Assembly: GCA_963665195.1 (NCBI GenBank)
Contig: OY762070.1
Coordinates: 4,154,001-4,218,000, forward strand
DNA length: 64,000 bases
Source of the DNA: VXYL01 sp963665195
Lineage (GTDB): Bacteria; Pseudomonadota; Gammaproteobacteria; Pseudomonadales; Azotimanducaceae
Direction: 5' to 3'
Shown: piece after piece, positions 17,701-24,898 of the stretch
How positions within the stretch are numbered: the stretch's first letter is position 1
Layout: each line of letters starts with the position of its first letter
Notes under the pieces: generated by a model
What the model saw: only the letters and a program-made list of their open reading frames with translations
Database searches by the model: none
What the model was told of the DNA's origin: nothing
Program-made: the position numbers and the translations under genes

Positions 17701-18875
17701 GATCGCATGCCTGCGTCGTGCCGGGCGGCGGCTGCATCGCACATACCATGCGTCTTGCCGGTACCGGGGTCGCCAGCGAGTACGAAGGCGTGCCTGAATG
17801 CGAGCATGCACTCCGGTGATTGAAGCCAGTCGGCATAGGACTCGACCGCGGCGGCGAGCGCTGCAACGCTATCCAGATGCTCTGCCGGAAAGGAGGCCTG
17901 GTATTCGGCCATCCACTGGCGCCATGCGGGCGAGTCCGCGCTTCCCGGCCCGTGCTTCGCATCGACGTCACGTCGGAGGGCCACCTCCAAAGTGCGCAAC
18001 TCTCCCGCCGACGCCGACAGCCGGTGCGTGGCCACCTCGTGGTCGCTAGGCGTGACAGATCGCGCCGGTTTGAGAGAATCAAGTGTGTGTTCGACCCGCT
18101 CGACAGCCAAGATGGCCTGGTCGAGGGTCTCTTCGGGCCAAATCGCGCCGGTCTTGCCCCGCCGGTCCCGAAGCACGAGGCTGACTCGTCGTAGCGCTTC
18201 GTGGACCGGCGCAGATTTCGACAGAGTAGCCTCGGCCCAGCTCGGCTCGCGGCCGAATGCGGCCACCCACTTTCGCAGGTCCGTGTCCACGTTGAGTTCG
18301 GGCATGTATCTTGGTCCTGCTGTGGCGAATGCGCCCCGGAGGTGGTCTGCGAACCACTCGTCGGACAGCCAAGTGCTGCCGAAGAAGAACAGCCTCATTC
18401 CGCCTGACGGATCGTCCTGCAGAAGCAGGTCACGCAACTTCGCCGCTGGCCACAGTTCGATGGTCAGTCGGCGACCCCTGCGATGAGCGCCCCGCTCCCT
18501 TTCCCTGACCCAAGTGGCCAGCTTGTCTACCCCGCTCCGCCCACGGCGGCCGGTGGGACCGGTCAGGTCGAACGGGAAGCAGAGCACGAAGCAGGTGAGC
18601 GTTGGGTGGATGCGCAAGGCCTCGTCCAAGGACTTGCTGGCCTGCGCCATCAGGCTGCGGACATTGAAGACGTACTTTGCCTGCCAGCCGACGCGGCCTT
18701 CGTGGCTGTCGAGGAAGCACTCGATACCGCCATCTCCCCCGGCGCCATGCAGTCTCTGGACGCCGCTGCTGGTGCGACGTGCGAGTTGGCAGCACAGCTC
18801 TTCGAACGCATTGGTGGTGCTGCCGAGCCGGGGAACGATCCTGGCGAAATCTATGTCCGGGCCGGACCCAGTCAC
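14736..18875 (-). CDS. Large STAND-like NTPase with N-terminal PD-(D/E)xK nuclease domain; probable defence protein
   Basis: GTG 18875 lies behind GGGGACAG, giving 1,379 residues; an upstream in-frame ATG is possible. Residues ~20-70 hold a PD-(D/E)xK nuclease signature: FEELCC, GAGGDGGIECFL and VGWQAKYVF supply E, D and Q-x-K. A helical linker follows. Around residue 365-375 is a P-loop, LAGDPGTGKTH, and near 440 a Walker B-like LLFCIDALNE, typical of STAND/NACHT-class ATPases. The C-terminal ~900 residues are helical and unassigned, probably a sensor. The layout (effector nuclease, switch NTPase, long sensor) is that of Avs-type anti-phage proteins and other STAND defence proteins, in which ligand binding triggers oligomerisation and DNA cleavage. 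Assignment to a particular Avs type is not possible by eye. The frame is fully open despite decayed neighbours, which suggests selection or recent arrival. Confidence 0.75.
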   Translation of the reverse strand: MTGSGPDIDFARIVPRLGSTTNAFEELCCQLARRTSSGVQRLHGAGGDGGIECFLDSHEGRVGWQAKYVFNVRSLMAQASKSLDEALRIHPTLTCFVLCFPFDLTGPTGRRGRSGVDKLATWVRERERGAHRRGRRLTIELWPAAKLRDLLLQDDPSGGMRLFFFGSTWLSDEWFADHLRGAFATAGPRYMPELNVDTDLRKWVAAFGREPSWAEATLSKSAPVHEALRRVSLVLRDRRGKTGAIWPEETLDQAILAVERVEHTLDSLKPARSVTPSDHEVATHRLSASAGELRTLEVALRRDVDAKHGPGSADSPAWRQWMAEYQASFPAEHLDSVAALAAAVESYADWLQSPECMLAFRHAFVLAGDPGTGKTHGMCDAAAARHDAGMRSCLVFGHQFAGEPSPWVRIAESLGMSGSLGADPLLDCLNAAGEATGHPLLFCIDALNETAPPTYWRDNLASVAEKVRSRPYLRLCVVCKTTFLTHCLPDRRNFPVVEHRGFAGIEREACRAYFGHFGLRSPIAPILQPELSNPLYLRLVCETLRSQGTDRLPPGWSGGGTDIVRQFLAYKASRFASDFDTAQVGVSTTCLMRIVQEIAATHATSLSWSVARSVIASDVANPDAALTWLVREALLIQDATGLVPWDQGSVLRPAFERLGDFLVATELLSRIASEDLADRNRLLKLLSPWLKDTASIRKYRGILGELSAILPERQPGTELPDLATDPECRRELMEVAFKAIPFRSQGSLTTATAELIRGAFGSPELALRAVDAVLSSVWRASPIDALWFHKFLSSIPMARRDAFWCRYLHERFEPGLVVRALITAAHELALDAIEPQIASRWAIAVLWFTAAADRRVRDTATRAATSLMAACPAIIRATCEAFTDINDDSVRERVLLSSYGALLLSMDVAAARETAISLHERYMRTPDDFQNAVIRDHIRCICQLNRQLSRKPSAQPSHEDVATTGASNWPLEFPNDEDIEAWADPIRFTPDEFFSDFFKYAMGCLSCWTYEVPKADMGKWIAKRVAIDLGYIGSGCEDYDAVMLGRHGGGRAKPVWAERIAKKYAWIAMYQLAARLHDHVVPRIESWEEQRGECPLILPRGRQLDPTLPPKPDDGDGHEAFWSFRPPVELGDGRHTEYGGWIAHGNVPTLKELMRPRRRGDDWLRRMVAYFRWDGAEKDSEPPPAYRQLWLSLQSFLVPVAHVKATYNDLRTRNLRDHWLPSAPHFLHGFAAEYPWGPAFDAVEVEDENLVPAWNEVIGEWEYDASRDNASVMVPAEALLDSALRWDGSGGFSEQAGDLAYTDPSYRGAGPSSLWADANALNARLRQKRLALLWTLHGEKLVMPPDVGPGRPVPRTVIGQVAYTDGAEEHVSRMAFLPD

Positions 18876-19224
18876 TGTTTGCTGTCCCCTTGCCCTGAGC
18901 ACGTTTGGGCGTACCCCTTGCTCGACCATCGGTACCGCCCTAGAACGAACTCCTGCGATCCCACTGGAGACCTCTCGCCAGTCGGCAAGGGGTGACCGCA
19001 GGCAAGTCGCAGCCCGGATTCCCGATCCCGCGGCTCGGCATGGGCAGCGATGCCAGTCTCGGCGTGCCAATGAGAAGCCGGCGACGGAAAGAATAGCCCG
19101 TCACAGCCTACGGGTTCGACATCTTTGCTCATTGCCGTGTGGCCTTCCCCCATTGGGCTTCCCGGGACTCCCGGACTACAGCAACTGCGTGTCGGCGCGG
19201 ACCCTCCCATAGCCGCACTGTCGA
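18876..19224. other. Spacer upstream of the large NTPase gene
   Basis: About 350 bases between the NTPase start and flippase remnant e. It must contain the NTPase promoter but I see no convincing -35/-10 pair. A minus-strand frame continues through here from the flippase remnant, but it looks non-coding after about 19225. Confidence 0.4.
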
Positions 19225-20080
19225 CGCTGGCCGGAGTATACGGGAACCGCTTTGGCGCATTCTCATGCCGACGACGACGGCACCCTTCGATTCTGGCCGC
19301 GACCAACCGCAGCGCGTCAGCGGCCGGCTGCCTGAGTTCGCGGTGCAAGGCCACCTGCAGGGCCAGCGCAGCGAGGAAAAGCATCGGCCCAACCAGGAGC
19401 GCGATCACCTGCCAGTCGCGCCGTAGCTGTGCAGCCATCGCACGAAGGCGTAGCCGGGCCCCGAAGACCAGCAGGCACGCGCCCCACGGAGCGCCGGACA
19501 CGCGGAACGCCGCACCTAGGGCCCGGCGCCAGCTTCGCACGCATAGGCCGATCACCACGACAGCGCTGATCGCCCAGGTCCCGGCGGTCGCCAGCGCCGC
19601 GCCTAGGGCGCCCGCCGGGGAAACCGCGACATAGCACACAGCCGCCGAGACCACCAGTTGGACCGCCTGCCACGCGAACAGAGTCGCGAAGCGCCCCTGG
19701 GCCCGAAGGCAGGCCATGCCGACGCTGATCGCAAGGTTGAACCCGTACATCACGCTCAGCGCCTGAAAGACGCTCACAGCGGGCGCCCACTTGGTCGCCA
19801 GAGCCAGCGTGAAAAACGACTCCGCCAGACCCAGCCGCAGCACCGCCAGCGGTACGCACGCGGCGCGGAGCAGCCGCTGCACCCGCAGGAAGGCGTCCCC
19901 CTGGCGCAGGAAATCCTCGCGCAATCTGCCCAAGATCGGCTGCGTGACGAACCCGAGACGTCCCGCCACCACGCCCACGGCCTAGGCCGCGAGCATGTAG
20001 GCGAAGCAAGCGAAGCCGTAGATGTCCGCCTCGGCCGGCGAACGAAGCCCACTAGGCCGAACGCGAGGAACACCACAGCC
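19225..20080 (-). pseudogene. Polysaccharide flippase remnant e (C-terminal half)
   Basis: After IYGFACFAYMLAA an in-frame TAG interrupts the gene at 19983; then VGVVAGRLGFVTQPILGRLR, DAFLRVQRLLRAACVPLAVL, FQALSVMYGFNLAISVGMAC and ALHRELRQPAADALRLVAAR follow in one long frame. The membrane-helix pattern and family match are clear. It lacks the N-terminal half and has a stop at the same region where copy c begins. It is the best preserved of the remnants and shares most of its sequence with copy c. Confidence 0.7.
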
Positions 20081-20211
20081 CCTATGCACGTACTACCCGG
20101 CAGCGGTCGGATGTAAGGCTTCCAAAGGCTTGGGGCAGGAACCGGCTTGTCAGCGAGGGCCAGTGCGCAGCTTGGGCCAGACCGGAGATCGCCCCAAGAG
20201 ATGGTGCTCCT

Positions 20212-20631
20212 CTAGTTTGACAATCTTGGTAGCTGTGTTTGATCGCTCGGCGGGAGGAGGATGTTGACTGCATCGACACGGAATAGAACCGGCACCACCA
20301 TCGTGCTGGCGAACATCGTGCGCTTCTTTCCCCAATGCAAAGTGAAAATGTCGTTGAATTTGCTCGTGGACTGGGTCCTCCTTGGGGACCCTGGCCCTGT
20401 GTATACGAACAGCCAGTCGCCAGCCTTGACTAGCCCGTCGCCAAACCAGAAGAGATTGTCAAAGAACGGGACCGAGTTCTTGCTCACGGTCGCGTCGTGC
20501 TGGGCGATCATGAGCCCGTACCGGCCCAAGTTCACAGCGTGTTCTACAGCGATTGCGATGCACTCCCGGTTCGCGACACCGCGGTGGAGTACATCCACGA
20601 TGTCTAGTTCCGTCACGTCCTCAACGATCAC
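20212..20631 (-). CDS. Hypothetical protein (139 aa)
   Basis: ATG 20631 overlaps the end of the upstream frame by 11 bases, indicating an operon. The product reads IVEDVTELDIVDVLHRGVAN and has a beta-rich middle with GDWLFVYTGPGSPRRTQ and IFTLHWGKKRTMFAS. No family recognised. The central part looks like a small beta-barrel or sandwich and there is no signal peptide or membrane helix. The upstream partner is a frameshifted membrane protein. Confidence 0.6.
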   Translation of the reverse strand: MIVEDVTELDIVDVLHRGVANRECIAIAVEHAVNLGRYGLMIAQHDATVSKNSVPFFDNLFWFGDGLVKAGDWLFVYTGPGSPRRTQSTSKFNDIFTLHWGKKRTMFASTMVVPVLFRVDAVNILLPPSDQTQLPRLSN

Positions 20632-21113
20632 TTGCGTTCCTCTCTCGGCTGGGTATCCTGCGTCCGAACCAAGACACCAAGACCAGCGCTACGCCGCCAA
20701 GGACCAGCAAGAGCGGTGTCGCGCCAATGTCGGCGCCCAACTCGCCGAAGACCCCTGCACAGATCAAGCTTGTTCCTACGGTGATCCCGACATTTCGAAA
20801 AATGTCGCCCACCGACGTCAGCGTCAAGCCGTTCGTGCAACACGGCATTGCAGCGTCGCACGGCTTCTAGGTCGTCACGCTGGGCATCCAACGCCTCACG
20901 GAGTTCGCCCTTCTCTCGCCGCAACTCGCCATTCTCGTTCGCGTGTTGGAGCGTCCAGGCTGACACCATTGCTGACGCGAACCCGCCAATCTCGACCGGG
21001 CCAGTCGCAAGGCCCTGGGTGATTGCCTCGACAACAGGAAGGCCAGCGTTTTCCAATGAGATTATGAGCCTGAACGAGGCAGGTTCTCGGGAGCTTGGGG
21101 CTGGGCCGGACAT
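20621..21113 (-). pseudogene. Coiled-coil/membrane protein with a frameshift
   Basis: From ATG 21113 the frame reads GFASAMVSAWTLQHANENGE, then a charged coiled-coil (LRREKGELREALDAQRDDLE) up to VLHERLDA near 20840. The downstream sense lies one base away: VGDIFRNVGITVGTSLICAG, then a hydrophobic helix LLLVLGGVALVLVSWFG ending at 20621. Neither frame alone is sensible: the first becomes Arg-rich nonsense after 20830. Rejoined it is a ~160-residue protein with an N-terminal hydrophobic patch, a coiled-coil and two C-terminal membrane helices. Function unknown. It is coupled to the gene at 20212. Confidence 0.5.
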
Positions 21114-21359
21114 GCTGCGGAGACTCCCGCTGGCCAGTATTGCCAGAACCGTCGGGGACCGGGATGTCGGACTCGGCCATCTGAAACCAGCACCAAATAG
21201 CTTATCCAGTCGCGGAGTGTAGAAGAACTGCGGTCGGCGTCCTCGTGATGCGACGACTGGTTCTTGCGCACCAGGTGACCGCTTGGTCGCCCAGCGGCTG
21301 GACGTCAGGCGCGCCTAGGACCGCCAAGCCGGGCGACCCTACGCCTCGGCCGACATCCG

Positions 21360-21838
21360 GCTGCCGTCGCACGCTGCCGAGACCGGCGACCAGCGCCGCG
21401 GTCCGGCGGTGGAGCGAGGTGCTGCGCCTGGAGTACGAAGCGTTCGGCGACCGGCGCTACGAGTGCCTGTCGCGGCGGCCCCTCGCACCTGTACAACCTG
21501 CGCCAGTGAAGACGCGCCAATGGGCTGACGACCGTCCACGCGCACGGCCGACGGCTTCGACCATCGGCGAGCGGCACCCGCTGGACCCGGGCGGCAGGCC
21601 CGGTGTCATGCGAGTCGGCCCGGGTTCGCATTGACCACGTGCGCGGTTGGGCGACCGCAACGGCGTCAGAAGCGTCTACCACATCAACGTCGTTGGCGAG
21701 CCCGCACCGGTAGAGCCTGTCGGCGCGGCGGCGGGAGGCGTCTTGGCACCGCGGCTCGACGGGATGCTCTGCGCACTGCCGTTCGCCGTCTTCGGCTTCG
21801 ACGTCAACAACCCGCGTCGCGCAGAGGTACGCTGGTGA
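21360..21838 (+). pseudogene. Integrase-core transposase, catalytic-domain fragment
   Basis: The plus strand carries, in more than one frame, IGERHPLDPGGRPGVMRVG, GDRNGVRSVYHINVVGE and MLCALPFAVFGFDVNN. These match the rve core of transposases reading 'G.R..PDP.GRPG.LRVDTVHQGD.(D/N)GVK.VYHIN.VDE' and '..LPF..FGFH.DNGSE'. The first catalytic Asp (RVD) has become RVG and the second block reads FDVNN, so the enzyme is dead. It is on the opposite strand to the other pieces. Confidence 0.6.
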
Positions 21839-22035
21839 CGCCGCCCTGCAAGGCCGCAACACCAAGGAAGAGCAGCGGCCCATCACCAGCGCGAGCGCTT
21901 GGTCGGTCGTCCCGTCGCTTCGAGTCAGCTGGCGACGTAGCCGTCGCACCACCGCCGGGACGACCACCTCGCACCCATCGCACGCACCACACGCCTCCTA
22001 TGTCAAGCACCGAGCCGCAGCCGCATTGCATTGGC

Positions 22036-22064
22036 TTGCTCTATTCCCATGGGCCGACTATGCT
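22036..22064 (+). promoter_or_regulatory. Candidate sigma70 promoter
   Basis: TTGCTC at 22036-22041 and TATGCT at 22059-22064 with a 17-base spacer stand just upstream of the gene at 22097. A start site near 22071 would argue against translation from the earlier ATG codons at 22031 and 22049. Confidence 0.4.
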
Positions 22065-22096
22065 TCGGGCCTTCGTCATACGGCTTGGACCCGCGA

Positions 22097-22942
22097 GTGG
22101 ATCACGAACGCCAAGTCCCGGAGGGCCGGGAGTTCCTTGACCTGATTTGGCATCGTGAGGACGAGTGTCAATCGCGGACCGACTCCCTTCTGCCGAACCT
22201 CGGGGAGAAGGCCCCGGCGACCCTCATCCATGTTGGGACAGTGCTGTCGCTGCTCGACCGCATGGCATCGTGCTGGTGGGGTTGCCGAGGCGGCGACCAC
22301 CGCATCGAGTACCTCTGTGGCAGAGCAGTCAGCAATGGTCGCGCAGCCCTCAGACTCCTTCGGTTCTCATTTTACGACGAGTCGCTAGCCCTTACCCGTT
22401 CCATTGGCGAGGTCGCGAATCTCATGCATCTCTTCACTGTGCAGGAATCAGCTCTCAAGCAGTGGCTGAATGCTACGCCGAAGGTCGCCAGGACCGAGTT
22501 CAGACCAGGAGCAGTTAGAGCGCGCTTGGGGAACCTCGGTAGGTCTCCTGTCGTCTCCCAGGAGCGTTACGGGTTGTTGAGCGAGCGTACTACCCACCCG
22601 AGTCCCCAGACTGTGCCGCAATCTCACAACATACTCGGCGTCCCACATGCTGGTGGCTTTGTCCAGGAAGAGGGAGTGCTCGTCTCGCTCAACGAGCTCG
22701 CGCTCCCGCTCCGCCTTGTTGCGTCCTTTGGCGCGATCCTCCTAGGCGTCGATGACGACACCCGGAAGCGGATCGATAACGCTGTGGACACTCTCGCGCA
22801 ACACACAGGTGACGTGGACCTGACTAAGGTGGGTGAGTATCACAGTCTCCTTCTCTCGCACCCGGAGATCGCGAAGGACGCCGCCAAGCTAGCAAGCGTC
22901 GTTCGAGCGCACCAGCGCTCAGCACGGCATCGCGTCTCGTGA
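22097..22942 (+). CDS. Hypothetical protein (about 281 aa)
   Basis: I take GTG 22097 as start because a promoter-like pair lies at 22036-22064; an ATG at 22031 would add 22 residues. The protein has an N-terminal charged part (GREFLDLIWHREDECQSRTD), a helix-rich region with CWWGCRGGDHRIEYLCGRAV and RLLRFSFYDESLALTRSIGE, and a C-terminal part with HAGGFVQEEGVLVSLNELAL. The 'AALRLLRFSFYDESLALTRS' helices resemble proteins whose helical core lines a small ligand pocket (DUF5677-like), but I cannot confirm a family. It precedes a methyltransferase gene on the same strand after 78 bases. Confidence 0.55.
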   Translation: MDHERQVPEGREFLDLIWHREDECQSRTDSLLPNLGEKAPATLIHVGTVLSLLDRMASCWWGCRGGDHRIEYLCGRAVSNGRAALRLLRFSFYDESLALTRSIGEVANLMHLFTVQESALKQWLNATPKVARTEFRPGAVRARLGNLGRSPVVSQERYGLLSERTTHPSPQTVPQSHNILGVPHAGGFVQEEGVLVSLNELALPLRLVASFGAILLGVDDDTRKRIDNAVDTLAQHTGDVDLTKVGEYHSLLLSHPEIAKDAAKLASVVRAHQRSARHRVS

Positions 22943-23020
22943 CCAACGCTAGTTGCGTCGAGTTCGCTGGTCTGCTCGATGCGTACATTCGCCTGACATC
23001 CAGTCAGCTCGGGAGGACTG

Positions 23021-23761
23021 ATGTACCGCTACCTCAAAGCCCAGCTGCGTGGACTGCGCTGGCTGCTGAATGGGATTTTGGCTCCTTTCGATCAGGAGGT
23101 CGTCAACCGCGGACGCTTGCTCGACTACCGCCTTCGCGCATACGAGAGCTACGAGCAGTACCGGCAGGTCCAAACGCAGGCCAACAAGAGGAAGATCGAG
23201 CGTGTTTGGGCCGACGAGCGTACGCTGTCGGCGCTGTGCGACGAGCTACGTGAGGCGATGCCGGACCAGGCCGGACTGAGAGGCATCTGCCACGGTACGA
23301 GGAACGGCTTCGAGCAACGCTTCATGGCGGAGTACGGCGGGTTCGACGTCATCGGTACCGAGATCTCGGACACCGCCGATCAGTTCGAGCGCACCGTTCA
23401 GTGGGACTTCCATGATGTCAAGGAAGACTGGGTGGGGAAGTTCGACTTCGTGTACTCGAACGCGCTTGACCATGCATACAACCCGAGTCTCGCAGTGGAG
23501 ACCTGGCTGAACCAGTTGAACTCAACCGGTCTCTTGGCGTTGGAGTTCACGGAAACGAACGGTCCGTGGGCCACATCGGACACTGATCCGTTCGGCGTGA
23601 GACCAACGGCAGTGCCGTTTGTCCTTTGCGAGTGGTTCGGCCACGACGTGTCGATGCGGTGTGTGCGAGGCGTGAAATCGAACACCGGCGTGGACGTATG
23701 GCTTTATCTGGTGCGCAAGAACCGGGCCGACGTCTCGGCACAGACAACCGGTGCTCATTGA
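23021..23761 (+). CDS. Class I SAM-dependent methyltransferase
   Basis: This 246-residue protein has a basic helical N-terminus and then a Rossmann-type methyltransferase core. LRGICHGTRNGFEQRFMAEY stands at the motif I position, where 'G.R.G.E' replaces GxGxG. FDVIGTEISDTADQF carries the acidic motif II residue, QWDFHDVKEDWVGKFDFVYS the motif III region, and SNALDHAYNP the post-motif block. This variant is typical of small methyltransferases in surface-polysaccharide and lipid clusters. Its last 7 bases overlap the convergent glycosyltransferase gene. The 23755-27438 polysaccharide operon next door fits a role in glycan methylation; the acceptor is unknown. Confidence 0.8.
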   Translation: MYRYLKAQLRGLRWLLNGILAPFDQEVVNRGRLLDYRLRAYESYEQYRQVQTQANKRKIERVWADERTLSALCDELREAMPDQAGLRGICHGTRNGFEQRFMAEYGGFDVIGTEISDTADQFERTVQWDFHDVKEDWVGKFDFVYSNALDHAYNPSLAVETWLNQLNSTGLLALEFTETNGPWATSDTDPFGVRPTAVPFVLCEWFGHDVSMRCVRGVKSNTGVDVWLYLVRKNRADVSAQTTGAH

Positions 23762-24873
23762 TGCGTGTGACGAGAGGCTTGGGTCCGCCTCATCAGGTTC
23801 AGATAGGCCCGAATGGAGGCTTCGGCAGAGAACGCACTGGCGCGTTGGATCAACGCCGCGGGGTCAGGCGGGCGCTCCAAGGTCTCCATGATAGCGGTGG
23901 CGAGAGACAACGAGTCCCCAACAGGCACCAGGGGGCCCCACTTGCCATCCTCCAGGACTTCGCGCGGCCCGGACGGACAGTCAGTGCTGACGACCGGTGT
24001 CCCGCAGGCCATGGCTTGAATCAGCACGTTGGGCATGCCCTCGTGGAGCGAGGAGAGAACGAAGAGCTGTGATTTGGCCATGAAGGCGAACGGGTTCATG
24101 CGGAAACCGGGGAAGTCCACTCGGTGTGCGATGCCGAGCTCGTGGGCGAGCCTGACTAGGTTGGGTCTCTGCCTACCCTCGCCCAAGACGACGAGGCGCG
24201 CATCTCGGTCTTGTAGGACCAGCGCGAACGCGCGGAGCAGGTTTGCATGGTCCTTGACCGGTTCGAGCCTCCCGGCCGACAGCACGATGGGTAGGCGGTC
24301 GTCACGGAACCAAGGATGTGCTACGGGCTTACGGGATTCGTCGGCGAGATTGGGCCACACAACGGGGTTGTGGAGTGTGTGAATGCGGTTGGAGATCCGT
24401 GGCAGTTTGCGTCGGATAGCGGCTGAAGATCCCAAGGAGTTGGCAACGATCACGTCAGTCAGCATGAGTGCGCCGTCTTGGAGCTTTCGCACGAGGCGCC
24501 CCTTCAGACTGAGCTCATCCAGCCCGGTAGACAGGTCCCCGGAAATCCGGGCGATGACGGGAATCCGAGGGAAGACCCGTCTAGCGAGTGACGCTGAGAC
24601 GATTGAGGACGCGCCACCCGCCAGCACGGTGTCCGGTTGGGCGTGGTGCAGATAGCGCAGGAACTTAAGGAACTCCAGGAGCTTTGATCGCGTTCTCAGG
24701 GCAATCATGGTTACGTCGTCCGACACAAGACTTGCCCACGGGCCGTTGTCCCGGACGACCACTAGGTCGACCGAGACGCCTTCCGCGCTCAACCCGTTGG
24801 CGAGTTCCACCATCGCCCTTTCGGCGCCGCCGCCGTCGAGCGAGGGCAAGTAGATGGCCACTCTGTCGATCAC
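23755..24873 (-). CDS. GT4 family glycosyltransferase
   Basis: GTG 24873 starts VIDRVAIYLPSLDGGGAERA, the N-terminal donor-loop signature of GT4 (GT-B fold) transferases; 372 residues, about the usual length. The C-terminal domain has VLSAGRLEPVKDHANLLRAF, VVLGEGRQRPNLVRLAHELG, FVLSSLHEGMPNVLIQAMAC (the E-x7-E donor-binding motif region) and GTPVVSTDCPSGPREVL. It is the last gene of a minus-strand operon, 25 bases after the flippase stop. It adds a sugar from a nucleotide donor to a growing lipid-linked glycan on the cytosolic face. The sugar cannot be read. Confidence 0.9.
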   Translation of the reverse strand: MIDRVAIYLPSLDGGGAERAMVELANGLSAEGVSVDLVVVRDNGPWASLVSDDVTMIALRTRSKLLEFLKFLRYLHHAQPDTVLAGGASSIVSASLARRVFPRIPVIARISGDLSTGLDELSLKGRLVRKLQDGALMLTDVIVANSLGSSAAIRRKLPRISNRIHTLHNPVVWPNLADESRKPVAHPWFRDDRLPIVLSAGRLEPVKDHANLLRAFALVLQDRDARLVVLGEGRQRPNLVRLAHELGIAHRVDFPGFRMNPFAFMAKSQLFVLSSLHEGMPNVLIQAMACGTPVVSTDCPSGPREVLEDGKWGPLVPVGDSLSLATAIMETLERPPDPAALIQRASAFSAEASIRAYLNLMRRTQASRHTHQ

Positions 24874-24898
24874 AATTGAGCACTTGCGGACTGAGGCA

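Noticed and set aside
21830..21960. Sixth flippase scrap (C-terminal, minus strand)
   Set aside because: Only about 25 residues resemble the flippase C-terminal region, spread over two frames; too weak to list as a feature.
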